Below, piece after piece: positions 44,588-53,067 of a DNA stretch of 64,000 bases (position 1 is the stretch's first letter; each line of letters starts with the position of its first letter). The notes beneath the pieces were generated by a model that did no database searches, was not told the DNA's origin, and was given only the letters and a program-made list of their open reading frames with translations. A program made the translations under genes and the position numbers. This stretch comes from Ignavigranum ruoffiae (GTDB lineage: Bacteria > Bacillota > Bacilli > Lactobacillales > Aerococcaceae), in the NCBI RefSeq assembly GCF_900110675.1, contig NZ_FOEN01000007.1, positions 44,834 through 108,833 on the forward strand. Direction: 5' to 3'.

Positions 44588-44965
44588 ACTTAACTGAATA
44601 TACAATATTGCCCCCATTTTTATTTAGGATCTTACTTGTCGAGACTGTTCCGACAATCCTAATTACAGAAATGGGGGTTAAATAACGTTTTATAAGAAAT
44701 TAAATTAGAAATACATGTATCCACTTGCTATATCGTTTTTCGCATGAATTATCTGCCGTAATGAAATAATAAAACCATTGGCACTGCTAAGATCCTTGAA
44801 TATCCACCTAGCTTACATGGCCATAGCGAATATAAGCTTCGGCAATGTCTATTGAATTGAATCTGGAGAAGTCCTGACTTGTAGGACAATCTCTTGCCAG
44901 TATCATAGTTCGAATAATTTTTTTGTTTTTTAATGACAGTTTATCAAGCTAAGACCATTAATGAC
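44588..44965. other. Intergenic region with long hairpin
   Basis: CCCCCATTT (44611 on) pairs with AAATGGGGG (to 44677), with inner stems at TTAGGAT/TCCTAA and TTGTCG/CGACAA, so nearly the whole 67 bp folds. No proper T-run follows. On the minus strand 44906-44700 a frame with two internal stops reads as 69 codons, possibly a decayed gene; I cannot name it. No intact gene is visible. Confidence 0.4.
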
Positions 44966-45673
44966 TTAACAACGCACGTATTTGCGTTTAAATCCAATCC
45001 GATCTTTCTCGACCTGCTTTTGAATTTGTTCGTAGGCCGAGAGTTTTTTTATTTTCTGTTGTGGATTCATGATTTCCACGCTACCAATTTGCTCAGCAAT
45101 CTTTAGTGCTTCTTGATGAAGGGGGCGATAGGAAATGCCAACCGTTTGGATAAAATTAACTAAACTAGCCTTAACCACGTCGGGAGCATCAGCCATTTCA
45201 GCTTGCGCCTGCTTTAATAGCTTATTCATCTTTTGTTGATCGAATTGCTCATCTGGCCAGCGTCCTAGGGACCAACAATAAGTAGACCAACCTGCTGATC
45301 GATCCAAAGGACGACTTGATTGAATCCATTGATCGGCCAAGGTTTGATTAAGCGAAGATTCAGTTAAGGTAACCGCCACTACGAAATCCGAGATCATGTA
45401 GAAATAAGCCTGATCCAGCCAGCGATTAAAGTCCGCTTCGGTCATGGCTAAGGGGTCGGCAATCACTCCAGCGAAATACATGGCATCATAATTCCCACTA
45501 GCATAAAGTTCTTCTGCTAAATCCTGATCTTGTTTAATTTGCCGGCTTAAGGGTTTCATCGCCCCCGTATTCACCCCAAATAAAGGTTCGCGAGCCCCGT
45601 TCTTTAGATAAATCTTCTTGGTTCGTTCTTTACCCAAGCTTTCCAATTCTTTCATCACTGTTTGATAATCCAT
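44966..45673 (-). CDS. DNA alkylation repair protein (AlkD-like)
   Basis: A 235-aa all-helical HEAT-like repeat protein of the AlkC/AlkD glycosylase family. The segments FGVNTGAMKPLSRQIK, ADPLAMTEADFNRWLDQAYFY and RSAGWSTYCWSLGRWP are typical. Such enzymes excise alkylated purines, though several family members show only DNA binding. AAGGAGCAAAGTCC precedes the ATG on the minus strand. Monocistronic. Confidence 0.82.
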   Translation of the reverse strand: MDYQTVMKELESLGKERTKKIYLKNGAREPLFGVNTGAMKPLSRQIKQDQDLAEELYASGNYDAMYFAGVIADPLAMTEADFNRWLDQAYFYMISDFVVAVTLTESSLNQTLADQWIQSSRPLDRSAGWSTYCWSLGRWPDEQFDQQKMNKLLKQAQAEMADAPDVVKASLVNFIQTVGISYRPLHQEALKIAEQIGSVEIMNPQQKIKKLSAYEQIQKQVEKDRIGFKRKYVRC

Positions 45674-45803
45674 TGGACTTTGCTCCTTTTTGCTAAACTA
45701 TAGCATAATTTCTGGCTGAAGTATTTAGACATGCTTTATGAATTGTATTTTCATTCCATTAGGGTACAATATGACTAAGTTTATTTGGAAGGGTGAAAAT
45801 GTT

Positions 45804-46823
45804 GTGTCGAAGATCCAGAAAATGATCCTGGCCTTAACCCTGGTTCTTATCATATTGGCTTCTAGTCTAGTATTGGGACTGACTAAGCAAACTCGCCGCC
45901 AGGAGCTGGCAACCCGTCAGGCTATAGAGGAATCAATCCAAGAATCTGTTCAAGCGATTAAAGAGGCTGAACAAAAAGAATTAGCTAAATTTGATTACCC
46001 GTCTGACATTTACGACAAAGAATTACTGAAAAAGAATCAACTTCAAGTCTTAGCGACTGATCAATTCTCCAGTGTGGATCAAGTCATTGAGAAAGTCTTA
46101 ACCGATTATCATATAGATACGAATGCCGTTTCGATAGTTTATCAAGATTATGTGACTGGAGAAGCTTATCGCTTAAATGCAGACCAATATCGGATTGCTG
46201 CGTCGACTATCAAACCGATCTATGCCATGCTATTCTTGGATCTAGTTGATCGTGGGGTATATCAATTGGATACTGAATTTCCCTATTCAGCATCCTACCA
46301 TGCTGATGGTGCAGGCTCGATTACTAACGGTCAACCCCAAGCTTCATATAGCTTGAAAGACTTAATGGCTGAAATGATTATCTATTCAGATAATACAGCA
46401 ACCAATATGTTATATTCGATTTATAATGGTCAAGTACAACCGATTCTTCAAGCTGTGGCCCAACGAATGAATCTGCAAGATTTACCTGGAGATTTCTATG
46501 TCGATAATTATATTACGGCGGAGGCCCTCTCACAGGCTTTGACAGCGATCAGTCAAGAGACAAAATATGAATACTTGTTGACACTCATGAAAGAAGAGAA
46601 AGAACGGCAATTATTTACTAGCTATGTCAAACAAGGAATGGCCAATAAATTTGGTCGAATTAATCAATATGTACATGATGCCGGAATTTATTATGAGAAC
46701 GACCAAGCACAATACAGCCTAGTTGTTATGACGGAAAACTTAATCGATGCTGATCAAGTCCTTGCAGAACTTAATTTGCGAGTCAATGAATGGCACCGGA
46801 GTCAAGTTCAGTCACAAGAATGA
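45804..46823 (+). CDS. Membrane-anchored serine hydrolase, class A beta-lactamase fold
   Basis: A 339-aa protein with an N-terminal membrane anchor (residues about 8-28) and an extracellular penicillin-recognising domain. Motif 1 is S134-T-I-K137 and motif 2 is S195-D-N. Motif 3 is replaced by KFG in ANKFGRI, followed by the HDAGI segment of the family. I see no class A Glu166 equivalent, so beta-lactamase activity is unlikely; a carboxypeptidase-like or other role in the wall is more probable. I use GTG 45804, seven bases behind AGGGTGA. A longer ATG frame from 45738 runs over a likely -10 (TACAAT, 45765-45770). Confidence 0.78.
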   Translation: MSKIQKMILALTLVLIILASSLVLGLTKQTRRQELATRQAIEESIQESVQAIKEAEQKELAKFDYPSDIYDKELLKKNQLQVLATDQFSSVDQVIEKVLTDYHIDTNAVSIVYQDYVTGEAYRLNADQYRIAASTIKPIYAMLFLDLVDRGVYQLDTEFPYSASYHADGAGSITNGQPQASYSLKDLMAEMIIYSDNTATNMLYSIYNGQVQPILQAVAQRMNLQDLPGDFYVDNYITAEALSQALTAISQETKYEYLLTLMKEEKERQLFTSYVKQGMANKFGRINQYVHDAGIYYENDQAQYSLVVMTENLIDADQVLAELNLRVNEWHRSQVQSQE

Positions 46824-46904
46824 CGGATTGATTTTACTTCAATCATTCCTCTATAAATACATTGATTAGCAATCTATATTTACTTAAGAAAGGAGGCGGT
46901 TCAC

Positions 46905-47540
46905 TTGAATTTGAATCTTCAACAATATATCGAACAAGAGATTATTCCTCAATACCAAGCCTTTGATCCGGCCCATCAATCCGAACATGTCTATCAGGTC
47001 ATCGAGAACAGTTTGGCTTTAGCCGAATCGATACCCGTGAATCAGAATCTAGTCTATACGGTAGCAGCTTACCATGACCTCGGCTTAAGTAAGGGACGGG
47101 TAGGACATGAGACCGCCTCCAAATTGATTGTTTATCAGGATCGAAACTTAAATCAATTTTTTAGCCAATCAGAGATTCAGCTTATCGGTGAAGCTGTTGA
47201 AGATCACAGAGCGTCGATTGAATACGAGCCACGATCAATATACGGTAAGATTGTCTCCGATGCAGATCGAGATATTGAGATTCATCGCTTAATACAACGT
47301 ACTTTAAGTTTTATTCATCACTATTATAGCCAGGCAGATTATTACTATTGCCGCCAAGATACTTATTCATACCTATTACGAAAATATGGTCCCCAGGCTT
47401 CGCTGAGGTTATGGCTAGATTTGCCAGCAACCCGACAACGACTAAGGAATTTGCAGGCTCAATTGCTTAATCAACACGTCTTCAAACAGATTTTCGACCC
47501 GATTTATGAGGAGATAGTCGGGCCTGTTCCTAAAGATTAG
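46905..47540 (+). CDS. HD-domain phosphohydrolase
   Basis: A 211-aa metal-dependent phosphohydrolase of the HD superfamily. Metal ligands are His28, His57-Asp58 in AYHDLG, and Asp in SDADRD. It lacks nucleotide-cyclase or RelA domains. Substrate is unknown; nucleotides are usual. It starts with TTG behind AAGGAGGCGG. It lies just ahead of the riboflavin leader but is a separate unit. Confidence 0.8.
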   Translation: MNLNLQQYIEQEIIPQYQAFDPAHQSEHVYQVIENSLALAESIPVNQNLVYTVAAYHDLGLSKGRVGHETASKLIVYQDRNLNQFFSQSEIQLIGEAVEDHRASIEYEPRSIYGKIVSDADRDIEIHRLIQRTLSFIHHYYSQADYYYCRQDTYSYLLRKYGPQASLRLWLDLPATRQRLRNLQAQLLNQHVFKQIFDPIYEEIVGPVPKD

Positions 47541-47671
47541 CCAAGAATAGAAATTCTAGCTATTGAATAGATCATTTCCTGGGAAATTTTAAAGAAAATG
47601 TCTTATGCGAAGCTATTGACAAGGCTTACATTATTTCCTATACTTAGATTAAATAAATATTAAAAAACTAA

Positions 47672-47782
47672 TATCTTCAGGGCAGGGTGAAATTCCTGAC
47701 CGGTGGTTATAGCCCACGAGCCGTAAGGCAGATTCGGTGTGAGTCCGAAGCCGACAGTAAAGTCTGGATGAAAGAAGATAGA
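47672..47782 (+). ncRNA. FMN riboswitch (RFN element)
   Basis: The conserved RFN core is clear: AGGGTGAAATTCCTGACCGG cut at its first box, GGTGGTTATAGCCCACGAG, GCAGATTCGGTGTGAG, CCGAAGCCGACAG, and AGTCTGGATGAAAGAAGAT at the 3' end, with the closing P1 stem (ATCTTC/GAAGAT). FMN binding is expected to favour the downstream terminators and lower rib operon expression. Confidence 0.97.
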
Positions 47783-47800
47783 TAAAATGAACTGTAAGAG

Positions 47801-47819
47801 AACCGCTCAAGGTTTTTTT
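47801..47819 (+). terminator. First terminator after FMN riboswitch
   Basis: AACC (47801-47804) pairs with GGTT behind a short loop, followed by a T-run to 47819. The stem is short; it may act as part of the expression platform. Confidence 0.55.
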
Positions 47820-47846
47820 ATGCTATGTTTATGTAAGCTTTTATCT

Positions 47847-47878
47847 ACATGTCCTGTTTTCAGGGCATGTTTTTTTTA
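47847..47878 (+). terminator. Second terminator ahead of ribD
   Basis: ACATGTCCTG pairs with CAGGGCATGT (one G-U pair) around a TTTT loop, followed by eight T. It lies just upstream of the ribD SD and is a strong candidate for the FMN-controlled terminator. Confidence 0.8.
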
Positions 47879-47890
47879 TTGGGGGAAATT

Positions 47891-48985
47891 ATGATGAATG
47901 ATGATCTTAAATATATGAAGCTTGCGATGGATTTGGCGGCAAAAGGGAAAGGATGGGTCAATCCCAATCCCATGGTCGGGGCAGTCATCGTTAAGAATCA
48001 AGCTATTATTGGACAAGGCTATCACCAGCAGTTCGGCGGTCTTCATGCTGAGCGAGAGTCCCTAGCCAATTGTCAAGAAGATCCATCTGGCGCCACTATC
48101 TACGTCACTTTAGAGCCGTGTTGTCATTGGGGCAAGACCCCACCCTGCACGGAGGCACTCATTGAAGCAGGAATCCAGCGAGTGGTAGTAGCTTGCTTAG
48201 ATCCCAATCCCTTGGTGGCTGGCAAAGGGGTTGAAAGACTCCAAGCAGCCGGTATCTCAGTGGATGTAGGAATTTTGGCTGATCAAGTCAGTGATCAACT
48301 TCGCTATTTCTTCCATTATATCCGTACCGGACGGCCTTATGTAATCTGCAAATATGCCATGACTTTAGATGGCAAGATTGCCAGTCGAACAGGAGATTCT
48401 CAATGGATAACCGGACCCCTAGCTCGAGAACAGGTCCACCGACAACGTCATGAATTTATGGCGATTATGGTCGGTATCAATACAGTTCTGCAAGACGATC
48501 CATTACTAACTTGTCGGCTGGCTGGTGATTATCGCCAACCAGTTAGAATCATTTGTGATCGTCAACTTCGCCTTCCGCTGGATTCACAGCTCGTGCATTC
48601 AGCCAGTCAAGTTCCTACATTAGTCGCTACGTCTAGTCAGAATCAAAGCAAAATTCAACAACTACAAGCCAAGCAAGTTGAAGTGATCCAAGTCAACGAG
48701 AATGAATCCGGTATAGATTTATCTGCATTACTATCCATGCTCGGTGAACGAGGAATCGATAGTCTCTATGTTGAAGGCGGGGCGCAAATCCATGGTTCAC
48801 TCGTTGATTTAGGCTTAGTCAATGAGTTTCAGATTTATCTTGGCAATCAAGTCCTAGGGGGAGTTCAAAGTCCAAGCCCGATTGCCGGACAAGGCTTTGC
48901 TAAGATGAATCAGGCACTGACAACAAACTTAAAGGAAGTCCAACAATTAGGTAAAGATATGTTTTTGCGAATGGAGGTTGAATAA
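47891..48985 (+). CDS. ribD: Bifunctional pyrimidine deaminase/reductase RibD
   Basis: A 364-aa riboflavin enzyme. The N-terminal deaminase has zinc ligands in LHAERESL and EPCCHWGKTPPC. The C-terminal NADPH reductase begins at about residue 150 (MTLDGKIASRTGDSQWITG). It performs the second and third steps from GTP to riboflavin. GGGGG before ATG 47891 fixes the start; an earlier frame would run over the terminator. Its last base overlaps ribE (TAATG). Confidence 0.96.
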   Translation: MMNDDLKYMKLAMDLAAKGKGWVNPNPMVGAVIVKNQAIIGQGYHQQFGGLHAERESLANCQEDPSGATIYVTLEPCCHWGKTPPCTEALIEAGIQRVVVACLDPNPLVAGKGVERLQAAGISVDVGILADQVSDQLRYFFHYIRTGRPYVICKYAMTLDGKIASRTGDSQWITGPLAREQVHRQRHEFMAIMVGINTVLQDDPLLTCRLAGDYRQPVRIICDRQLRLPLDSQLVHSASQVPTLVATSSQNQSKIQQLQAKQVEVIQVNENESGIDLSALLSMLGERGIDSLYVEGGAQIHGSLVDLGLVNEFQIYLGNQVLGGVQSPSPIAGQGFAKMNQALTTNLKEVQQLGKDMFLRMEVE

Positions 48986-49632
48986 TGTTTACCGGAATTA
49001 TTGAAGAAGTTGGTCGGTTAAAGGAAATTCAGAGCAAAGATCGAGGGAAGCGAATAGAAATCTTGGCCCATGAGATTTTGACTGATGTGGAGTTGGGTGA
49101 TTCGATAGCGGTCAATGGGATTTGTCTAACGGTTAGTCAATTAGCTCATCAGAGTTTTACAGCGGATGTGATGCAAGAAACCTTGGATCGAACTGCTTTG
49201 GCTAAATTAACGTCAGGAGACCGGGTCAATTTAGAAAGAGCGATGGCAGCTAACGGTCGTTTCGGCGGGCATATCGTATCGGGGCATATTGATGGGGTTG
49301 GGACCATTCAACGGATTCGTCCAGATGGTATGGCCCAGCGCTATACGATTAGAGCCAACCCGAGTATCCTCAAATATGTCATCGAGAAAGGATCGATTGC
49401 GATTGATGGGATTAGTTTAACAGTAACTGAAGTGACGGCGCAGACCTTCTCGGTATCAATTATTCCTCATACTCAGGAACAGACAAATTTATCCGATCGG
49501 GCTGTGGGTGATCCAGTCAATTTAGAAGTAGATATTGTAGGAAAATATATCGAGAAATTCATTAATCAAGACAAAACAGGTCCAACCAAAATGAATCAAG
49601 ATTTTCTTCAAATACATGGTTTTATGGGATAG
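48985..49632 (+). CDS. ribE: Riboflavin synthase alpha subunit
   Basis: A 215-aa enzyme with two lumazine-binding repeats, beginning [10 protein letters not shown] and again near [14 protein letters not shown]. It converts two lumazine molecules to riboflavin and a pyrimidine. The C-terminal tail (about 15 residues after EKFINQ) is a little long and polar. The start overlaps the ribD stop by one base. Confidence 0.95.
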   Translation: MFTGIIEEVGRLKEIQSKDRGKRIEILAHEILTDVELGDSIAVNGICLTVSQLAHQSFTADVMQETLDRTALAKLTSGDRVNLERAMAANGRFGGHIVSGHIDGVGTIQRIRPDGMAQRYTIRANPSILKYVIEKGSIAIDGISLTVTEVTAQTFSVSIIPHTQEQTNLSDRAVGDPVNLEVDIVGKYIEKFINQDKTGPTKMNQDFLQIHGFMG

Positions 49633-49645
49633 AAAGGGGATTACC

Positions 49646-50854
49646 ATGGCGATTGAACAAGTGGAACAAGTGATAAAAGATTTACAAGCAGGGCAAATTA
49701 TTCTGGTCACGGATGACGAAGATCGGGAGAATGAAGGAGATCTAATTTGTGCGGCTGAGTTTGCTACTACTGAGAATGTTAACTTTATGGCGACCCATGC
49801 CAAGGGATTAATTTGTATGCCGATGACTAAGGAGATTGCTGAGCGCTTAAATTTTCCCCAGATGGTCACTCACAACACTGATCATCATGAAACAGCCTTT
49901 ACAGTTTCGGTTGATTATTGGCAGACCAGTACGGGAATTTCCGCTGAAGAAAGAGGTTTAACTGCACGAATGGTGGTGGATGAAGCCAGTACAGCTCGTG
50001 ACTTCCGTCGGCCTGGTCATATGTTTCCTTTAGTGGCTAAACCAATGGGAGTCTTAGAACGAAATGGTCATACCGAAGCCACCGTTGATTTCTTGCGTTT
50101 AGCGGGATTGAAAGAATGTGGACTCTGCTGCGAAATCATGGCCGATGACGGTCGGATGATGCGCTATCCGCAACTCAAGGCGTTTGCGCAAGAGCATCAA
50201 ATAACCATGGTTACCATTAAAGATTTACAAAAGTACCGCAAAATTTATGATGAGCTATTAGAATGTAGCTCGATCAGTGCCATGCCGACTAAATATGGAG
50301 ACTTTGTAGCCCATTGCTTTGTCAATCGAGTGAATCAAGACCATCATGTGGCCTTAGTCAAAGGAGATATTTCTAGTGGTGAAGATGTACTGTGTCGGGT
50401 TCATTCTGAATGTTTGACCGGCGATGCATTTGGCTCCTTGCGCTGTGATTGTGGTCAGCAATTAGCTGCAGCCATGCAGGCGATTAACCAAGAAGGACGT
50501 GGCATCTTGCTTTATATGCGCCAGGAAGGTCGGGGAATTGGTTTGGTCAATAAGCTACAGGCCTATGCCTTACAAGATCAGGGGCTTGATACTTTACAGG
50601 CTAACCACGCCTTGGGCTTTGCGGGAGATTTAAGAGATTATTATGCGGGGGCTCAGATCTTACGGGCTCTGGGAGTTAAGACCTTGCGCTTACTGACCAA
50701 TAATCCTGATAAGGTCTATCAATTGGAAGCATTTGGCCTCAAGATTACTGAACGCTTACCGATTATTATGCCGGTTACCCCTTTTGATCAGAATTATTTA
50801 CGCACCAAGCAAGTCAAGATGGGTCACCTGTTGAATATCGCTGAAGGACAATAA
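49646..50854 (+). CDS. ribBA: Bifunctional DHBP synthase/GTP cyclohydrolase II RibBA
   Basis: A 402-aa fusion. The N-terminal DHBP synthase part has [10 protein letters not shown] and GHTEATVD. The C-terminal GTP cyclohydrolase II part has the zinc cysteines in [17 protein letters not shown] and the RQEGRGIGL segment. It supplies both precursors of riboflavin. AGAAAGGGGATTACC precedes ATG 49646; an earlier frame from 49616 lies in the end of ribE. Confidence 0.96.
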   Translation: MAIEQVEQVIKDLQAGQIILVTDDEDRENEGDLICAAEFATTENVNFMATHAKGLICMPMTKEIAERLNFPQMVTHNTDHHETAFTVSVDYWQTSTGISAEERGLTARMVVDEASTARDFRRPGHMFPLVAKPMGVLERNGHTEATVDFLRLAGLKECGLCCEIMADDGRMMRYPQLKAFAQEHQITMVTIKDLQKYRKIYDELLECSSISAMPTKYGDFVAHCFVNRVNQDHHVALVKGDISSGEDVLCRVHSECLTGDAFGSLRCDCGQQLAAAMQAINQEGRGILLYMRQEGRGIGLVNKLQAYALQDQGLDTLQANHALGFAGDLRDYYAGAQILRALGVKTLRLLTNNPDKVYQLEAFGLKITERLPIIMPVTPFDQNYLRTKQVKMGHLLNIAEGQ

Positions 50855-50869
50855 GAAAGGAAGAATAGA

Positions 50870-51340
50870 ATGACTGTATATGAAGGAAGTTTAGTGGGGC
50901 AGCAACTTAAAGTGGCGATTGTCGTTGCTCGATTCAATGCCTTTATCAATGAGCGATTACTCGCTGGAGCCCTGGATGCTCTGAAACGCTCTGAAGTAGC
51001 CGAAGAAGCCATTGATATTTGTTGGGTGCCTGGGGCTTTTGAAATTCCATTATTAGCGGCCCAATTAGCCCAACAAGATAAATATGATGCCATTATCTGT
51101 CTGGGAACCGTCATCCGCGGGGCAACCAGTCATTATGAATATGTCTGTGCCGAGGTTTCTAAGGGCTGTGCGCAAGTTTCTATGCAGTATCAAATTCCGG
51201 TCCTCTTTGGCGTGTTGACAACCGAATCGATTGAACAAGCGATTGAACGCGCAGGCACTAAGGCTGGTAATAAGGGCTTTGAATGTGGTCAAGCTGCCGT
51301 TGAGATGGCTAACCTGATGAGACAAGTCCAACAAAATTAA
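50870..51340 (+). CDS. ribH: Lumazine synthase (riboflavin synthase beta)
   Basis: A 156-aa enzyme that condenses the pyrimidine with dihydroxybutanone phosphate to form lumazine. Conserved segments are [21 protein letters not shown] and [14 protein letters not shown], with the catalytic histidine in the last. AGAAAGGAAG precedes the ATG. Last gene of the rib operon; the order D-E-BA-H is the usual one in Bacilli. Confidence 0.96.
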   Translation: MTVYEGSLVGQQLKVAIVVARFNAFINERLLAGALDALKRSEVAEEAIDICWVPGAFEIPLLAAQLAQQDKYDAIICLGTVIRGATSHYEYVCAEVSKGCAQVSMQYQIPVLFGVLTTESIEQAIERAGTKAGNKGFECGQAAVEMANLMRQVQQN

Positions 51341-51411
51341 AAGAAAAACCAAAAGACTGGCTAGCTCACGAAGCAAAGCAATACAAAATGATTGTCTATT
51401 TATTTAAAATT

Positions 51412-51456
51412 ATAGGGTTGAGGGAAGATGAATACTTCCTACAACCCTATTTTTTA
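51412..51456 (+). terminator. Terminator of the rib operon
   Basis: ATAGGGTTG (51412 on) pairs with CAACCCTAT, with a second inner stem GGAAG/CTTCC, followed by TTTTTT. Confidence 0.88.
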
Positions 51457-51614
51457 CATTATATTTTGGAATCATGTATCTTGCAAAGGCAATTAGCTTC
51501 GTTCGTAGGTAAGATTTTTGTTTGACACTTATCGTGCAACGAAACAAGGAATCTCGCTGACTCAATCAAATTTTTGCGGTGAATTATTTTTTCAATTTAT
51601 TCTAGCTCCAATCT

Positions 51615-52172
51615 TTATTGATAAATAAAGGCGCCGAGAATTCCCGTGGCAATGATGATCAGAATCGGGTTGATTTTTATTTTTCGTTGGATGAATAGAG
51701 CAGCTAGGAAGATAACGACGGCGATCCAGTTGATATCCTGAATATTACTGCTGACACCCGCTTCGCCCCAGAAAGCCAGGACGACAATGGCCGAGCCAGC
51801 GGTGGCGATTAAAGAGACGACTGCAGGTCGCAGTCCCGAGAGTACCCCTTGCATTAAGCGTAAGTCCTTGTAGCGGAAGTAGAACCAGGCTAGAGCTGAA
51901 ATAATAATACAAGAGGGGGCGATACAACCCAGCGTAGCCACGATGGCTCCTGTTGGACCAGCGAGCCGGGTGCCGACAAAAGTAGAAGCGTTAATCGCAA
52001 TTGGACCTGGGGTCATCTCAGCCATGGTTAATAAATCGGAGAATTCGGCGATCGTCAGCCAACCATGACCTTCGACAATGGCCGATTGAATTAGCGGTAA
52101 CGCCGCCATGCCCCCGCCAAAGCTTAAGAGACCAATTTGGAAGAAGGCGATAAATAAATCAATCAATAACAT
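51615..52172 (-). CDS. ChrA-family chromate transporter subunit (second)
   Basis: A 185-aa membrane protein of the short-chain CHR family. It has the signatures LLSFGGGMAALPLI and EMTPGPIAINASTFVG, about six hydrophobic segments. Short CHR proteins work as a pair of half-size subunits; the partner is encoded one base upstream. Chromate efflux is shown for some members, and sulfate or other anions are possible. No SD weakness is visible (AGGAGGAGTATAAG on the minus strand). Confidence 0.85.
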   Translation of the reverse strand: MLLIDLFIAFFQIGLLSFGGGMAALPLIQSAIVEGHGWLTIAEFSDLLTMAEMTPGPIAINASTFVGTRLAGPTGAIVATLGCIAPSCIIISALAWFYFRYKDLRLMQGVLSGLRPAVVSLIATAGSAIVVLAFWGEAGVSSNIQDINWIAVVIFLAALFIQRKIKINPILIIIATGILGAFIYQ

Positions 52173-52173
52173 C

Positions 52174-52740
52174 TTATACTCCTCCTTCTTGGAAATGAAG
52201 CAGCGTTCGTAGAGCGCCTAAAAGACCACATACTAGAATAATATAGACTACATTAATATCAAAGACAAAGGTCGCCAGGAAAGCGCCAACCATAATCGCT
52301 ATCGAGAGCAAGGATTTCTCTTTGAGGACATTCTGTCCCATATTCAAGACAATATTAATGATAATAGCAGCGACCCCTGCTTGCATCCCTTTGAGGACGG
52401 CTTGAACGAGTGGATTGTCACGGAAAACTTGATAGAAATATGATACCACTGACATGATGATTAAGGGTGGTAGAATAGTTCCCAGTAAAGTTACAATTGC
52501 TCCAGCCAGTCCGGCAATTTTGTACCCTAAGATAATCGATGTATTCACGACAATCGGCCCGGGTGCGGACTGAGCAATGGCCACCATATTCAGCATTTCC
52601 TTCTCTTCAAGCCAGCCCAAATCTTCGACGAATTTTTCCTTCATTAAGGGAACGATGACATAACCACCACCAAAGGTAAAGGAACTAAGCATAAAGGTCG
52701 AGCTGAATAATTTCATCAGTACTTTTCGTTTATCTTCCAT
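52174..52740 (-). CDS. ChrA-family chromate transporter subunit (first)
   Basis: A 188-aa half-size CHR protein with FTFGGGYVIVPLM and AQSAPGPIVVNTSIILG. It is the upstream partner of the second subunit, with only one base between stop and start codon. The SD GAGGTTC is preceded by the operon's promoter region. Together they form the usual two-gene short CHR transporter. Confidence 0.85.
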   Translation of the reverse strand: MEDKRKVLMKLFSSTFMLSSFTFGGGYVIVPLMKEKFVEDLGWLEEKEMLNMVAIAQSAPGPIVVNTSIILGYKIAGLAGAIVTLLGTILPPLIIMSVVSYFYQVFRDNPLVQAVLKGMQAGVAAIIINIVLNMGQNVLKEKSLLSIAIMVGAFLATFVFDINVVYIILVCGLLGALRTLLHFQEGGV

Positions 52741-53067
52741 TAAGAACCTCCTCGAATCAATGAACTGAATCTTTAGCTATCATTATAGCGGTCTACAGCC
52801 AATAAATAAAATGTTCTAGTAACTTCACAAAAATCAAGCCTTAGAAGTTGTTATAGTATAAAAAAATTTAGAAATTAATAATAAGTAAATTTGGCTCTAA
52901 GTGCTTAAATGCGTCCTATTGAAACAGCGATATAAATTGTTTATGAGAAATAAATGAGTAGATTTCACCATTAATTCATGATAAAGTAGGTCTAATTAAC
53001 AAATGATGCGACATATTATTAGAATAGGTTGATTCAAATTTGTTAAATTAATTTATAAAGGAGAGCC
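52741..53067. other. Divergent intergenic region chrA/cstA
   Basis: The 327 bp between the leftward chrA pair and the rightward cstA-type gene hold no ORF. TTAACAAAT (52996-53004) and its inverse ATTTGTTAA (53038-53046) form a perfect 9-bp inverted repeat with a 33-bp gap, just ahead of the SD. A promoter probably lies between the arms, so this could be a looped operator; the regulator is unknown. Confidence 0.4.
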
